From the NCBI RefSeq assembly GCF_014262665.1, contig NZ_CP046883.1:1240001-1304000 (forward strand): a stretch of 64,000 nt of DNA, written 5' to 3'. The position numbers and the translations under genes were made by a program. Every line of letters starts with the position of its first letter. Within the stretch, counting starts at the first letter, position 1. A model generated the notes under the pieces. That model saw only the letters and a program-made list of their open reading frames with translations. It was not told the origin of the DNA and searched no databases. Origin of the DNA: Corynebacterium anserum (lineage in GTDB: Bacteria; Actinomycetota; Actinomycetes; Mycobacteriales; Mycobacteriaceae). This document shows positions 18,168 to 27,810 of this stretch, piece after piece.

Positions 18168-18884
18168 CTAGTGCCGGCGCACGCCAGCTACCGTCACCAC
18201 AAACCCGTGACGAATAGCCCAGCGGCCTTCAATGAAAGGCACGGGAACAGGGCGTAGCAAGAGATAAGAAGTGAAAGTTCCGTCGGGACGAATGTCGATG
18301 TCTGCCTGATCAAAATCCAGAAACCGACGGGTCAGAGGGAACCAGGCCTTGTAGGTAGATTCCTTGGCGCTGAACAAGACTTTATCCAGGTAGTCCAGGT
18401 TATGAGCGCGCGCAAGGCGGCGCAGTCGCCGCTGTTCCTCCGGTCTGGCGACGGTATTGAATACTCCTTCCGGCAAAAAACCGGCAGGTTCGGCGTCGAT
18501 TCCCAAAGACCTCCACCGGGAGCTTCGCCCCACGAGTGCGGCGCGGAAACCGTCCGTATGGGTAAGAGAACCAGTCACTCCATCGGGAAAGACTGGCATT
18601 CCCCGCTCGCCGCGCATAATTGGCTGATCGTCTACGAATGCGCGCATGGCTTGGTGGGCGCACCAACGGGAGTCTCCAAAGTCAGCCTTCCGACGATCAA
18701 CAGCGTGTTCCACAAGCTGCTGCTCCGTGGGGTGCAGTCTGTAGTAATTGCTCAGATCCGTCGCTGAACTGTGCATCTCCACACAACGAGTACCACGTGG
18801 CAGCATATTCTCAGAAATGACCGATGGGACGCGTTGGCCAGCGAAATCCACCGCCATGGACTGAAGCAATGTCACGCTTCTCAT
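18168..18884 (-). CDS. pptT: 4'-phosphopantetheinyl transferase (PptT type)
   Basis: Transfers phosphopantetheine from CoA to carrier domains of fatty-acid, mycolate and polyketide/peptide synthases. Conserved pieces are GVTGSLTHTDGFRAALVG near residue 125, the magnesium motif LGIDAEP near residue 150, and FSAKESTYKAWFPL near residue 194. About 238 residues. ATG at 18884 follows a strong GGAGGTG by 6 nt and overlaps the stop of the upstream phosphoesterase in an ATGA. That pairing matches PptT/PptH (Rv2794c/Rv2795c) of M. tuberculosis, so the two products probably oppose each other on the same carriers. Confidence 0.92.
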   Translation of the reverse strand: MRSVTLLQSMAVDFAGQRVPSVISENMLPRGTRCVEMHSSATDLSNYYRLHPTEQQLVEHAVDRRKADFGDSRWCAHQAMRAFVDDQPIMRGERGMPVFPDGVTGSLTHTDGFRAALVGRSSRWRSLGIDAEPAGFLPEGVFNTVARPEEQRRLRRLARAHNLDYLDKVLFSAKESTYKAWFPLTRRFLDFDQADIDIRPDGTFTSYLLLRPVPVPFIEGRWAIRHGFVVTVAGVRRH

Positions 18885-19756
18885 CGATTCACCTCCTCTG
18901 TCAGAACTGGGTAAGGCCACATGCCTTGTGTGATGCGGGGCGAAAGCGTGCGCTCTCTTTCCCTCGGATAACCGAGCGACACCTCCGCATGCGTTACGTG
19001 ATCCACGAAGTGTTCTACAGGAATATGCAAGTGACCGTAAATCACCGTAGTGGCTTTATAGCGTTTCGGCCATGTCTGGGTATGCCGTGTTCCAGACCAT
19101 AAAGCGATCTCGGGAATCTGAACATTATCCATTACCTCCCTCACCAACGGCCAGTGGTTAATGAGGATGGTGGAGCCTTCCACGTGTGACAAACGCCTTA
19201 CAGAATATCTCAGTCTCTCCCTACACCACAGTGTTATATCGACAAAGGGTGCGATTGTGTAGTGATCAGTGAGAACCCGACCTTTTTGTTCGGCCTCAGC
19301 TATTGCGTCAGCTGGGGCGACATCAGGGGAACGCCAGGAGTGATCGTAGAGTGTGAACAACGGCACGAGCGTGTGTCCGGCAAAGCTCACATAGGGGTCC
19401 TCCGGGGTCAGCACACCAAGGCGACGGCAATTAGCTACTAAATAGTCATACTTTGCTTTACCTTTGTATTTGTCTTGAGAACGTGAATAGAGTTCATGAT
19501 TCCCCGGTACCCAAATGACGGTGGCAAAGCGATCAGCCAGACCCCGTAACGCACCCAACACTGTGTCTTCATCTTCGGCCACATCCCCAGCCACGATCAA
19601 CCAATCCTCCGGGTGACGTGGACGGACATGTTCAGCAACGACGTCCCTGTTGCCGGGGGCATTGATGTGGAGATCACTGACCGCCCATAGCGTGCGTTTC
19701 CACGTTCCGACTGACGCGGCTGTCCGCGCTGCTGCACGGGAACGCGTTCGCATCAT
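18881..19756 (-). CDS. pptH: Metallophosphoesterase, PptH-like phosphopantetheinyl hydrolase
   Basis: A 291-residue calcineurin-type phosphoesterase. All metal motifs are visible: AVSDLHI near residue 26, VAGDVAED near 57, VPGNHELY near 85, and YGHLHIPVEH near 240. Position and overlap with pptT make it the ortholog of mycobacterial PptH (Rv2795c), which removes phosphopantetheine from acyl carrier proteins; this function is inferred from the pairing. ATG at 19756 follows GTAGGTGAG; a GTG at 19786 would add ten residues. A 76-bp gap separates it from the dinF gene. Confidence 0.85.
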   Translation of the reverse strand: MMRTRSRAAARTAASVGTWKRTLWAVSDLHINAPGNRDVVAEHVRPRHPEDWLIVAGDVAEDEDTVLGALRGLADRFATVIWVPGNHELYSRSQDKYKGKAKYDYLVANCRRLGVLTPEDPYVSFAGHTLVPLFTLYDHSWRSPDVAPADAIAEAEQKGRVLTDHYTIAPFVDITLWCRERLRYSVRRLSHVEGSTILINHWPLVREVMDNVQIPEIALWSGTRHTQTWPKRYKATTVIYGHLHIPVEHFVDHVTHAEVSLGYPRERERTLSPRITQGMWPYPVLTEEVNR

Positions 19757-19862
19757 AGGGCACTCACCTACTTTCTCCACAGGCACAAAGTTACAAAAGT
19801 TACTGGTGTGATTCTAGTTATTTATGAGCCAAAAGTTAATTCGCAGTGGAAAATAACCTGGT

Positions 19863-21185
19863 TTAGTGAGCCCATGCATCGCTGCGATAACGCCACCACA
19901 CCGCGAGCAAACGGACAAAGATGAACGCCAACAGACCACACCAGACCCCGCTAAGGCCCCAATCAAAGATCAAGGAAAGCCAGACCACAGGAATAAAACC
20001 AACGACCACCGCGCACACCGTAGCGTTGCGCAAGAAAGACACATCGGATGCACCTAACAACACACCATCCAACGCAAAGACCACGCCACCCATAACCACA
20101 AGCACAATAAGCATCCACCACGGAGTAGCCATCGCTGCCAGAACTCGCTCATCCGGGGTGAACCAGCGAGGAAAAACTTCCGCACCCACAGCCAACGTCA
20201 CGGCCAACACAACAGAGGCGGCCACGGAAAAACGAACCACCTGCAAAGCTACCCTACGCGCCGCCACTACAGACTGCGCTCCCAACGCTGCACCCACTAA
20301 GGCCTGAGCCGCAATCGCAACGGAATCCAAGAGCAAACATAGGAAGTTCCATAACTGCAGAAGAATTTGATGTGCGGCCAAGCTCGCCGAGCCCATGCGG
20401 CCAGCCACGGCAGCCGCGGAAAGAAACGCCACTTGAAAAGACAAGGACCTCACCACGAGATCTCGCCCCATCTGTAACTGAGGCTTGATCACGGACCAAT
20501 CCGGCCTCATCACCCGCCCATCGCCAGCACGTCTCCAATGCAGACACAACGCACCAAGGAATAAGGCACCAATAATCCACTCTCCCAAGACGTTGGCATA
20601 CGCCGAACCAGCTAAACCGTAGTTATGTACAAAGATGGGCACCGCAATGGCCATGGGAATCACACCCGCCAACGTGAAATACAGCGGGAGCCGCGTATTG
20701 GACATGCCACGCAGCCACCCATTTCCTGCCATTGTGACTAGAGCAGGCACGATTGAGGCGCACGTCACGCGCATCCATGTCGTCGCTTTATGGGCAACGA
20801 TCTCATTCGACGTCAACCAACCCATAATCTGCGGTGTGAAGGCGAACACCACGCCCGCTAAAACAACACCCACGAACACAGCGACCCATGTCGCCTGCAC
20901 CCCCTCATAAAGAGCAGCTGACTTTTTCCCAGCGCCGAATAAACGCGCGGCACGAGCCGTCGTTCCATAAGACAGAAACGTCAGCTGGGTCGTGACAGTA
21001 CCCAGCACCGTGGCACCTGCTGCGAGAGCCGCAAGATCTTCGGCCCCTAGGCGCCCCACCACCGCAGTATCAAGAAGTAGATACAGCGGGGTTGCGGCGA
21101 GTACTACCAACGCGGGACCGGCCAAACTCACAATGGAGCGGGCATCGGCACGAACAGCCTGGTGGGAGATTGTTTCTTGTACCAT
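19863..21185 (-). CDS. dinF: MATE family efflux transporter, DinF-like
   Basis: A 440-residue membrane protein with about 12 hydrophobic segments and MATE features, including LAGPALVVLAATPLYLLLDT at about residues 21-40 and VVGRLGAEDLAALAAGATV just after. MATE proteins exchange H+ or Na+ for organic cations and drugs; the actual substrate is unknown. ATG at 21185 directly abuts the rbfA stop (21186), so it is probably the last gene of the infB-rbfA unit. A dinF gene at this place is typical of Corynebacterium. No LexA box is evident nearby. Confidence 0.88.
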   Translation of the reverse strand: MVQETISHQAVRADARSIVSLAGPALVVLAATPLYLLLDTAVVGRLGAEDLAALAAGATVLGTVTTQLTFLSYGTTARAARLFGAGKKSAALYEGVQATWVAVFVGVVLAGVVFAFTPQIMGWLTSNEIVAHKATTWMRVTCASIVPALVTMAGNGWLRGMSNTRLPLYFTLAGVIPMAIAVPIFVHNYGLAGSAYANVLGEWIIGALFLGALCLHWRRAGDGRVMRPDWSVIKPQLQMGRDLVVRSLSFQVAFLSAAAVAGRMGSASLAAHQILLQLWNFLCLLLDSVAIAAQALVGAALGAQSVVAARRVALQVVRFSVAASVVLAVTLAVGAEVFPRWFTPDERVLAAMATPWWMLIVLVVMGGVVFALDGVLLGASDVSFLRNATVCAVVVGFIPVVWLSLIFDWGLSGVWCGLLAFIFVRLLAVWWRYRSDAWAH

Positions 21186-21626
21186 TTACTCTTCATCGTC
21201 AGTATGACGGTACGGGTCTGCATCACCCGCTGGCTGCGCGCCAGCGGATTGAGCTTTGATCGCCTCATCATGAGCACGAGCCTGAGCAAGCAACTGTTCC
21301 ATATGTGCAGAAGCTTCCGGCACGGAATCATAAACAAAGGACAAGGTCGGGGTGAACCGCACGGAAAGCTGATCGCCAACATTTTTGCGCAGCTGCCCCT
21401 TGGCCTTGGTCAATGCAGCCTCAGCGAGACGAAGATCCGGCGCTTCATCGACAGTGCGCCCACGCACGGTGTAGAACACCGTGGCATCGTGGAGATCGCC
21501 AGTGACCCGCGCATCCGTGATCGTCACGAATTCCAGACGAGGGTCTTTAATCTCCCTCTCAATGGCTGTAGCCACGATCTGTTGGATACGCTTAGCCATT
21601 CGCGCTGCGCGTGCATGATCAACCAT
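21186..21626 (-). CDS. rbfA: Ribosome-binding factor A
   Basis: RbfA binds the immature 30S subunit and helps process and fold the 16S rRNA 5' end. The 146-residue protein has the N-terminal [21 protein letters not shown] and the KH-like segment [20 protein letters not shown]. The C-terminal 30 residues are acidic and Ala/His-rich. ATG at 21626 has AAGGAG 9 nt upstream; an ATG at 21632 would leave only 3 nt. It follows infB across a hairpin terminator and abuts dinF. Confidence 0.95.
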   Translation of the reverse strand: MVDHARAARMAKRIQQIVATAIEREIKDPRLEFVTITDARVTGDLHDATVFYTVRGRTVDEAPDLRLAEAALTKAKGQLRKNVGDQLSVRFTPTLSFVYDSVPEASAHMEQLLAQARAHDEAIKAQSAGAQPAGDADPYRHTDDEE

Positions 21627-21660
21627 GATCATTTACTCCTTGAAAAGATTGTGTTTCGGA

Positions 21661-21700
21661 CAAAACGAACCCCGACCCTACAGGGGAGCAGGATCGGGGT
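21661..21700 (-). terminator. Hairpin between infB and rbfA
   Basis: Minus-strand ACCCCGATCCT (21700-21690) pairs with AGGGTCGGGGT (21679-21669) with one mismatch, then TCGTTTTG. It lies just after the infB stop and before rbfA, so it may be a partial terminator that sets rbfA expression. Confidence 0.7.
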
Positions 21701-21713
21701 CGGGGGCTAGTAG

Positions 21714-24575
21714 CTAGTCGCGTGGAATCTCGACCATCTCATAGACCTCGATGATATCTCCGATCTGAATATCTGGATAGGACAGAACCATACCGCACTC
21801 GTAACCGGCTGCGACTTCCACAACGTCGTCTTTCTCCCGACGCAGAGAGTCAATGTTAGCCTTCTCGGCGATCACGTTACCGTCACGCACCAAACGCACC
21901 TGAGCGTTACGGCGAACCTTACCCGATTCGACCATGCAACCAGCGATCAAGCCGACAGCAGAGGCCTTGAAGATGGCGCGGATTTCTGCACGACCAATCT
22001 CCTTCTCCTCGTAGATAGGCTTGAGCATGCCCTTGAGCGCAGACTCCACCTCATCGATGGCTTGGTAAATGATGGAGTAGTACCGGATGTCAACGCCTTC
22101 GGTGTTCGCCACCTCAGTTGCCTTGCCCTCCGCACGCACATTAAAGCCGATAATAACGGCATCAGATGCGGCGGCAAGGTTGACGTTAGTCTCCGTCACC
22201 GCGCCGACTCCGCGATCGATGATATTCAGTGCAACCTCATCATCGACCTCGATCTTCAATAGTGCGTCCTCCAAGGCCTCAACCGTACCGGCGTTATCAC
22301 CCTTCAAAATCAGGTTGAGGGTGTTCGTCTCCTTAAGCACCTCATCCAGATCCTCGAGGGACACACGCTTACGAGCCTTCGCCTGCAGGGCATTGCGGCG
22401 CCGCGCGTTACGCCGGTCAGCAATCTGACGAGCCGTACGATCTTCATCGACCACAAGCAAACTGTCACCAGCACCAGACACCGAGGTCAGACCCAGAACC
22501 TGTACAGGACGAGATGGACCTGCCTCCTGCACATCCTCACCGTATTCATCGATCATGCGGCGCACACGGCCATGTGCATCACCAACGACGATCGAATCTC
22601 CCACGCGCAGGGTTCCGCGTTGAACCAAGATGGTGGCCACTGGACCACGTCCACGATCAAGGTGTGATTCGATGGCGACACCTTGAGCATCCATGTCAGG
22701 GTTCGCTCGCAGATCTAGCGAAGCATCCGCTGTCAGCAACACGGCTTCCAGAAGCTGCTCAATGTTTTGCCCCTGTTTGGCGGAAATGTCAACGAACATG
22801 GTATCGCCACCATATTCCTCCGGGATGAGGTCATACTCCGTGAGCTGGCCACGGATCTTCTCGGGCTGAGCGCCTTCCTTATCGATCTTATTGACGGCCA
22901 CCACGATCGGAACGTCCGCAGCCTTAGCGTGGTTGATCGCTTCAACGGTCTGCGGCATGACGCCGTCGTCAGCAGCTACCACGAGGATCGCAATATCGGT
23001 GGATTTCGCACCACGCGCACGCATGGCCGTGAAAGCCTCGTGACCAGGAGTATCGAGGAATGTAACCAGACGGTCATGTCCCTCCAAGTTAACCGACACC
23101 TGGTAAGCACCGATGTGCTGGGTAATGCCGCCGGCCTCACCACCGCCGACATTTTCCTTACGGATCGTATCCAGCAAACGGGTCTTACCGTGATCCACGT
23201 GACCCATGACGGTGACAACCGGTGGACGCTGGGCAAGGTCCTCCTCCGCACCCTCGTTTTCACCGAATTGCAGGTCGAAGGACTCAAGCAACTCGCGGTC
23301 CTCGTCCTCAGGGGACACAACCTCGATCTTGTAGTCCATCTCTTCGCCGAGCAGCATCAGCGTTTCATCTGACACAGACTGCGTGGCGGTGACCATCTCA
23401 CCGAGATTAAACAATGCCTGTACCAATGCAGCTGCATCAGCATCGATCTTCTCAGCAAAGTCTGACAACGAAGCACCGCGGGCAAGCCTCAGAGTGGCAC
23501 CCTTACCGTTGGGCAACTTCACGCCGCCAACGACGGAAGGTGCCTGCATTGCCTCGTACTCATTGCGCTTCTGGCGCTTCGACTTCCGTCCTTTACGAGG
23601 AGCACCTCCTGGACGACCGAACGCTCCGGCTGTACCGCCACGACGTCCGCCGCGACCACCACGGGGACCACCGCCCGGGCCACCTGGCCCACCTGGTCCG
23701 CCACCGCGGCCGCGACCACCGCCGCCACCACCAAATCCAGCAGCCGCCTTCGAAGGCATCTGCCCCGGGCTAGGGTGGCTCGGCATCATAGCTGGTGATG
23801 GACGACGTCCACCGCCTTGTCGCTCAGAACCTCCACCACGGTTAGAACCCTGTGGCTTATTGCTTCCCTGAGGTTTATTGCCACCCCGCTGACCTGGACG
23901 TGAACCGCTCTGACCACCGCGCGATCCACCTGGACGTGGCATATCCCCTGGACCAGCTTGACCACCACGAGGCCGTGGAGCCGGACGGTCAGTGCTCGAG
24001 GAGAACGGGTTATTGGCCACACGCGGCACACGGCCGCCTGGCTTTGGGCCGGGCTTGGCGGTCGGACCAGACTTAGGGCCTGGCTTCGCCACATTCTGGG
24101 GAGCAGCCCCAGGGGTTGGTTTCGGCGCAGGCTTCCCACTAGCGGAAGGCTTTGGCTTCGGGCCTGGTTTGTTTGCACTCGGACCCGGCTTTGGAGCACC
24201 CGGTTTCGGAGCGTTGCCAGGCTTCACGGAGGAGGACGGGGTGGAGGCAGCCTTAGCAACCACCGAATTCGTCGGCTTCGGGCCTGGCTTCACTCCCTGC
24301 CCTGGCTTAGGTCCGGGTCGTGCGGCACTTGGCTTTGGCGTAGGTGCAGGCTTGCTGCTTGTTGGCGTGCTTCCTGCTGGATGCTTGGGCGCTGTGGCGT
24401 TTGCCGATTCTTGACCCACGCCATAGTGCTGCTTCATCTTTTTCACGACTGGCGGTTCCACAGTGGAAGACGCAGTCTTGACGAACTCGCCCTGCTCTTT
24501 GAGCGTGGCGAGAAGTTCCTTGCTTGGTACACCGAGCTGCTTTGCAAGCTCGTGAACACGTAGCTTTCCGGGCAC
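21714..24575 (-). CDS. infB: Translation initiation factor IF-2
   Basis: IF-2 is the GTPase that places initiator tRNA on the 30S subunit. The 953-residue protein starts with an IF2-N domain ([20 protein letters not shown]), followed by about 270 residues of Pro/Gly/Lys repeats (PKPGPKP types) and a Gly/Arg-rich run. A second IF2-N domain is near residue 385. The G domain has GHVDHGKT near 460, DTPGHEAF near 510 and NKID near 565. The C-terminal tRNA-binding domain is intact. GTG at 24575 follows AAGGAG by 6 nt. It lies in the rimP-nusA-ylxR-infB-rbfA cluster, common to most bacteria. Confidence 0.97.
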   Translation of the reverse strand: MPGKLRVHELAKQLGVPSKELLATLKEQGEFVKTASSTVEPPVVKKMKQHYGVGQESANATAPKHPAGSTPTSSKPAPTPKPSAARPGPKPGQGVKPGPKPTNSVVAKAASTPSSSVKPGNAPKPGAPKPGPSANKPGPKPKPSASGKPAPKPTPGAAPQNVAKPGPKSGPTAKPGPKPGGRVPRVANNPFSSSTDRPAPRPRGGQAGPGDMPRPGGSRGGQSGSRPGQRGGNKPQGSNKPQGSNRGGGSERQGGGRRPSPAMMPSHPSPGQMPSKAAAGFGGGGGGRGRGGGPGGPGGPGGGPRGGRGGRRGGTAGAFGRPGGAPRKGRKSKRQKRNEYEAMQAPSVVGGVKLPNGKGATLRLARGASLSDFAEKIDADAAALVQALFNLGEMVTATQSVSDETLMLLGEEMDYKIEVVSPEDEDRELLESFDLQFGENEGAEEDLAQRPPVVTVMGHVDHGKTRLLDTIRKENVGGGEAGGITQHIGAYQVSVNLEGHDRLVTFLDTPGHEAFTAMRARGAKSTDIAILVVAADDGVMPQTVEAINHAKAADVPIVVAVNKIDKEGAQPEKIRGQLTEYDLIPEEYGGDTMFVDISAKQGQNIEQLLEAVLLTADASLDLRANPDMDAQGVAIESHLDRGRGPVATILVQRGTLRVGDSIVVGDAHGRVRRMIDEYGEDVQEAGPSRPVQVLGLTSVSGAGDSLLVVDEDRTARQIADRRNARRRNALQAKARKRVSLEDLDEVLKETNTLNLILKGDNAGTVEALEDALLKIEVDDEVALNIIDRGVGAVTETNVNLAAASDAVIIGFNVRAEGKATEVANTEGVDIRYYSIIYQAIDEVESALKGMLKPIYEEKEIGRAEIRAIFKASAVGLIAGCMVESGKVRRNAQVRLVRDGNVIAEKANIDSLRREKDDVVEVAAGYECGMVLSYPDIQIGDIIEVYEMVEIPRD

Positions 24576-24720
24576 TACTCTCCTTCGTGTTGATGGAGCC
24601 GCAGGCCAGATTTTGGAAACTAGCTACGTACGGCTCCCGTACTTGATGCTGTTCATCGCAGATGCTGCTTCATCGTGCGCTCATCAGTGATCGGGTACTT
24701 TCTGTCTTTCGGGTGTACGG

Positions 24721-25035
24721 TTACGTCACCTCACCGGCTTCCTGCGCCAGCGAGTCGATGTAATCGCGGATCGGTTGGAGATCAGCCGAGGATGTCACCC
24801 TCAGTGCGCGACTGAACGCCTGTCGCTTCTGCGCTGTAGCGAAAGCTTCCGGCGTGGGGGTGATCCACGCACCCCTGCCTGGACGGCAGCGCTGCGGATC
24901 GGCAATGATTTCCAGAATCCCGTCTTCGCGGGTATGTGCCACCACTCGCAGGAGTTGGTTATCCGGCAGAGTGTTCCGAGTAGCAATGCAGGTGCGTTGG
25001 GGTACGTGGCGTGACGATGGCGAAAAAGCACTCAT
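24721..25035 (-). CDS. ylxR: YlxR family protein (DUF448)
   Basis: A small basic protein of the YlxR family, found between nusA and infB in many bacteria and linked to RNA or RNase P binding. RTCIATRNTLPDNQLLRVVA near residue 13 resembles the family RxCxxxR pattern, and RCRPGRGAWITPT near residue 49 is the conserved glycine/arginine loop. About 104 residues from the ATG at 25035. A GTG at 25083 could add 16 residues; neither start has a strong ribosome site. It follows nusA by about 160 bp. Confidence 0.85.
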   Translation of the reverse strand: MSAFSPSSRHVPQRTCIATRNTLPDNQLLRVVAHTREDGILEIIADPQRCRPGRGAWITPTPEAFATAQKRQAFSRALRVTSSADLQPIRDYIDSLAQEAGEVT

Positions 25036-25193
25036 CGTCGCGCACCACTTCCTCAAGGCAATCCGCTTGTACCCACTTGGCACAAGACCGTCTACTAGTC
25101 TAACGCGAAAAGTACGTCAAGAGCTAACCAACGCACCTCTCACTCGGTACGGGACGTTGAATGAACCACCGTGATAACGCGCGCAGTCGCTCG

Positions 25194-26216
25194 CTATTGT
25201 CCCTCAGCGGGCTCGTGCCGGTCCTGACGGTCTTTTTCAGAACGAATATCGATTTTCCAACCCGTAAGCCGGGCTGCAAGTCGGGCGTTTTGTCCTTCGC
25301 GCCCAATGGCCAGGGACAATTGATTATCGGGGACGACAACCTGCGCCGTCTGCGCCTCGGGATCTGTCACAGAGACACTAATGACCTTGGATGGCGCCAA
25401 GGCATTGCCCACTAGCGCAGCCGGATCTTCAGACCAGTCGATAATATCGATTTTCTCTCCATTGAGTTCAGCCATGATCGCGGCCACTCGCTGGCCCCGC
25501 GGTCCGATACACGCGCCCTTAGCATTGAGCCCCTTAATAGTGGAACGCACGGCAATCTTGGTACGGTGACCTGCTTCACGAGCTAGCGCCACAATCTCCA
25601 CAGAACCGTCTGCGACTTCGGGAACTTCGAGAGAAAACAACCCACGGACGAGCTCTGGATGGGTTCTGGACAAGTTGATCTGGACGTTTCTATTGCCGTT
25701 GTTGATCACGTCGGTAACAAAAGCTTTCACGCGCTGGCCGTGCTTCAAGCTCTCACCGGGGATCTGTTCAGCAGGCAAGATCTGACCGTCCATGCCGTCG
25801 GCCTCGGTGCCCATGCGCACAACTTCCACGCCTCGCTCATTGGCTCTCACATCACGGCTCACGACACCAGAGACAACCGTATAGCGCAGTTCGGAATATT
25901 CGTCATAGCGCTTGCTTACGCGCGCGGCAAGAATCTGCTGGCGCATACCATCACGCACCGCTAACGCCCCTGCGCGACCAAAATCGCTGGGAGTGTCATT
26001 CAGCCGCCCAATAATGTTGCCTTCTTCATCACGTTCGATCTGGTAAACAGCGACGTCGCCTGTGGTTCGATCAATATCAACATCGATTTCGCCGTCATAT
26101 TTCGTGATCCCCCGGTAGGCTTCGCGCAGCCCGTTTTGGATAGCTTGAAGCAAATCTTCCATGGCGACGGACTCTTGCTTTTCCAGCGCATGGAGCGCTG
26201 CGATGTCAATGTTCAC
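25194..26216 (-). CDS. nusA: Transcription termination/antitermination protein NusA
   Basis: NusA binds RNA polymerase and nascent RNA to control pausing and termination. The 340-residue protein has the N-terminal RNAP-binding domain (about 1-120), an S1 domain (around 125-195, GQILPAEQIPGESLKHGQRV), and KH domains (GACIGPRGQRVAAIMAEL near 235 and SLAIGREGQNARLAARLTGW near 305). It lacks the acidic C-terminal repeats of E. coli NusA, as is normal for actinobacteria. The GTG start at 26216 overlaps the rimP stop by 4 nt and follows GAGGAG. Confidence 0.95.
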   Translation of the reverse strand: MNIDIAALHALEKQESVAMEDLLQAIQNGLREAYRGITKYDGEIDVDIDRTTGDVAVYQIERDEEGNIIGRLNDTPSDFGRAGALAVRDGMRQQILAARVSKRYDEYSELRYTVVSGVVSRDVRANERGVEVVRMGTEADGMDGQILPAEQIPGESLKHGQRVKAFVTDVINNGNRNVQINLSRTHPELVRGLFSLEVPEVADGSVEIVALAREAGHRTKIAVRSTIKGLNAKGACIGPRGQRVAAIMAELNGEKIDIIDWSEDPAALVGNALAPSKVISVSVTDPEAQTAQVVVPDNQLSLAIGREGQNARLAARLTGWKIDIRSEKDRQDRHEPAEGQ

Positions 26217-26761
26217 TTATTCTCCTCAGCCGCCGCGATCAGCGACTCATACGCGTGACGATCCAGCCCGATAAGCTGAGCCTCGTCCTGTGGTACTTGG
26301 TTGAATTCAACTTCTACCACTGCGCCCTCAACATCGGCGAATTCCCGTGCAACCACCGTCTTGTTTTTCTTCTTTTTTGTGAGCAATACGACGCCAGCCT
26401 CATCGACGTGAAGTATCCGTGCAGAACCTGCTTGTGGAAGTGTGACCACGCGCCCGACATTGCGCTTCCAATGGCGTTCAAGTGTCAGCGGGAAATCCAG
26501 CCCGGGGGTCGTCAGTTCCAGCGTATAACCAGGACCGAAGTTCAGCGCGCCTGATTCCTCTGCGGCGTCAAACACAGCTGATACTGCCTTACTGACCTCC
26601 TCCAATATGTCTAGATCCGGCCGTTCATCTCCATCCACGGCGACGCGTACAGCAGATTTTGAACCCGCCTTGGTGATTTTCAGTTGTTCCAGCTGCATGC
26701 CATACTGCGTCACCAGTGGGTTCAGGATATCTTCGAGCTGCGAAGGAGTAGGAAAAGCCAT
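26213..26761 (-). CDS. rimP: Ribosome maturation factor RimP
   Basis: RimP assists 30S assembly. The 182-residue protein shows VRVAVDGDERPDLDILEEVSK near residue 45 and GYTLELTTPGLDFPLTLERH near 85, the conserved core of the N-terminal domain, then an Sm-like C-terminal domain with a lysine-rich KKKKNKTVV stretch. ATG at 26761 was preferred because the GTG at 26794 would leave only 10 bp to the divergent lipoprotein gene. It overlaps nusA by 4 nt. Confidence 0.92.
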   Translation of the reverse strand: MAFPTPSQLEDILNPLVTQYGMQLEQLKITKAGSKSAVRVAVDGDERPDLDILEEVSKAVSAVFDAAEESGALNFGPGYTLELTTPGLDFPLTLERHWKRNVGRVVTLPQAGSARILHVDEAGVVLLTKKKKNKTVVAREFADVEGAVVEVEFNQVPQDEAQLIGLDRHAYESLIAAAEENK

Positions 26762-26794
26762 GCCTTGAAGAGTAACAGGCTCACTCAGTGGCAC

Positions 26795-26807
26795 TATAGA
26801 ACGCGTG
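26795..26807 (+). promoter_or_regulatory. Possible -10 element of the Tat lipoprotein gene
   Basis: TATAGA (26795-26800) lies 7 nt before the ATG at 26808, with a weak GTAACA 17 nt further upstream and no ribosome site. The final base departs from TANNNT, so this is tentative. Confidence 0.3.
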
Positions 26808-27794
26808 ATGAATCAAGTCCCCGCCTCCCCCAACCCGTCATCGAACCAGCGCCCGCTTAGCCGTCGTCGCTTTTTCGGTACGCTCGGCCTTAGTGCTGCA
26901 GCTTTGTCCCTCAGCGCGTGCGGTAGGGGGAGCGAAACATCGATGTTCGACTCGCTCACACAACGCAAACCCAACGGAGACGTGGTTCGGATCTACGCCG
27001 AATACCAGCACCTTGCCAAGTCCGGGGGTCTCAATCGTTACCAGCAGCCTTTCATCGAGGGGCAGATGGAGCTCATTAACGATGAATGGCACCGTCTTTG
27101 TGGCACAGATAGCGACGGTAACCAGCCACGAGCGTGCGTCGACCCGGCAAATGCTCAGGACATAAGAATCAACCCGGAATTCACCGCCAAAGATCTACAG
27201 GAGGATCTTTTAGCTGTCGCCAGCGGCGTCGCTAAGAAGAAGGTCGATAGTCCTGACGTGGGTCTGCTTGTAGGTTTGGCCTCCGCACTCGGGGCGATAA
27301 CTGCTGCACCACAAGCACAGGATCTCTCAGAGCTCGCGCCACAGAGCATCACCGAAGAAATCAAGCGCATACACTCCACCGTGCAAGGTGTGATCTTCGC
27401 CTGCGGCATTGCCGCAGCAGTTGATGACGGCACATATCGCGCCACCATACTCTCCACAGCCAATGCTCTCAGGGAGTTACGTAATTCCATCGAGGAGGCG
27501 GCCGATGGGTTGAACGTCGATCTGGATTCCGCACCCGCCGGGTGGGTACCCACAGATGGGGAAAAAATCCCCTCCATTCCTTCCGAGGTCATGCCCTATA
27601 TGCAGAAGATCACACACACTGTGGTCAATGCACTCTACCTCGGTGCCACGCAAGCTCATTCGAAAGACAATACTCGCTACTGCGCGACATGGTGTGCAGC
27701 TATTGCCCTACAAGAGATAGCACAAGAGCGGGCGATCACGACCAACCCGTTGTTAAAGCTTGTGCGTGGCAATGCCACGGAAAACCGCAAATAG
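26808..27794 (+). CDS. Tat-exported lipoprotein of unknown function
   Basis: A 328-residue predicted lipoprotein. The N-terminus has a twin-arginine motif (SRRRFFGTLG) followed by a short hydrophobic run and the lipobox LSAC, so it is probably exported folded and lipid-anchored outside the membrane. The body is helical and Ala/Gln-rich. The C-terminal 140 residues resemble the ferritin-like DUF4439 region often seen next to proS in actinobacteria, but I cannot confirm this by eye. GTG at 26805 directly precedes the ATG. It is divergent from rimP and ends 16 bp from the convergent proS. Confidence 0.8.
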   Translation: MNQVPASPNPSSNQRPLSRRRFFGTLGLSAAALSLSACGRGSETSMFDSLTQRKPNGDVVRIYAEYQHLAKSGGLNRYQQPFIEGQMELINDEWHRLCGTDSDGNQPRACVDPANAQDIRINPEFTAKDLQEDLLAVASGVAKKKVDSPDVGLLVGLASALGAITAAPQAQDLSELAPQSITEEIKRIHSTVQGVIFACGIAAAVDDGTYRATILSTANALRELRNSIEEAADGLNVDLDSAPAGWVPTDGEKIPSIPSEVMPYMQKITHTVVNALYLGATQAHSKDNTRYCATWCAAIALQEIAQERAITTNPLLKLVRGNATENRK

Positions 27795-27810
27795 GTTTTG
27801 CGTATGGCAC

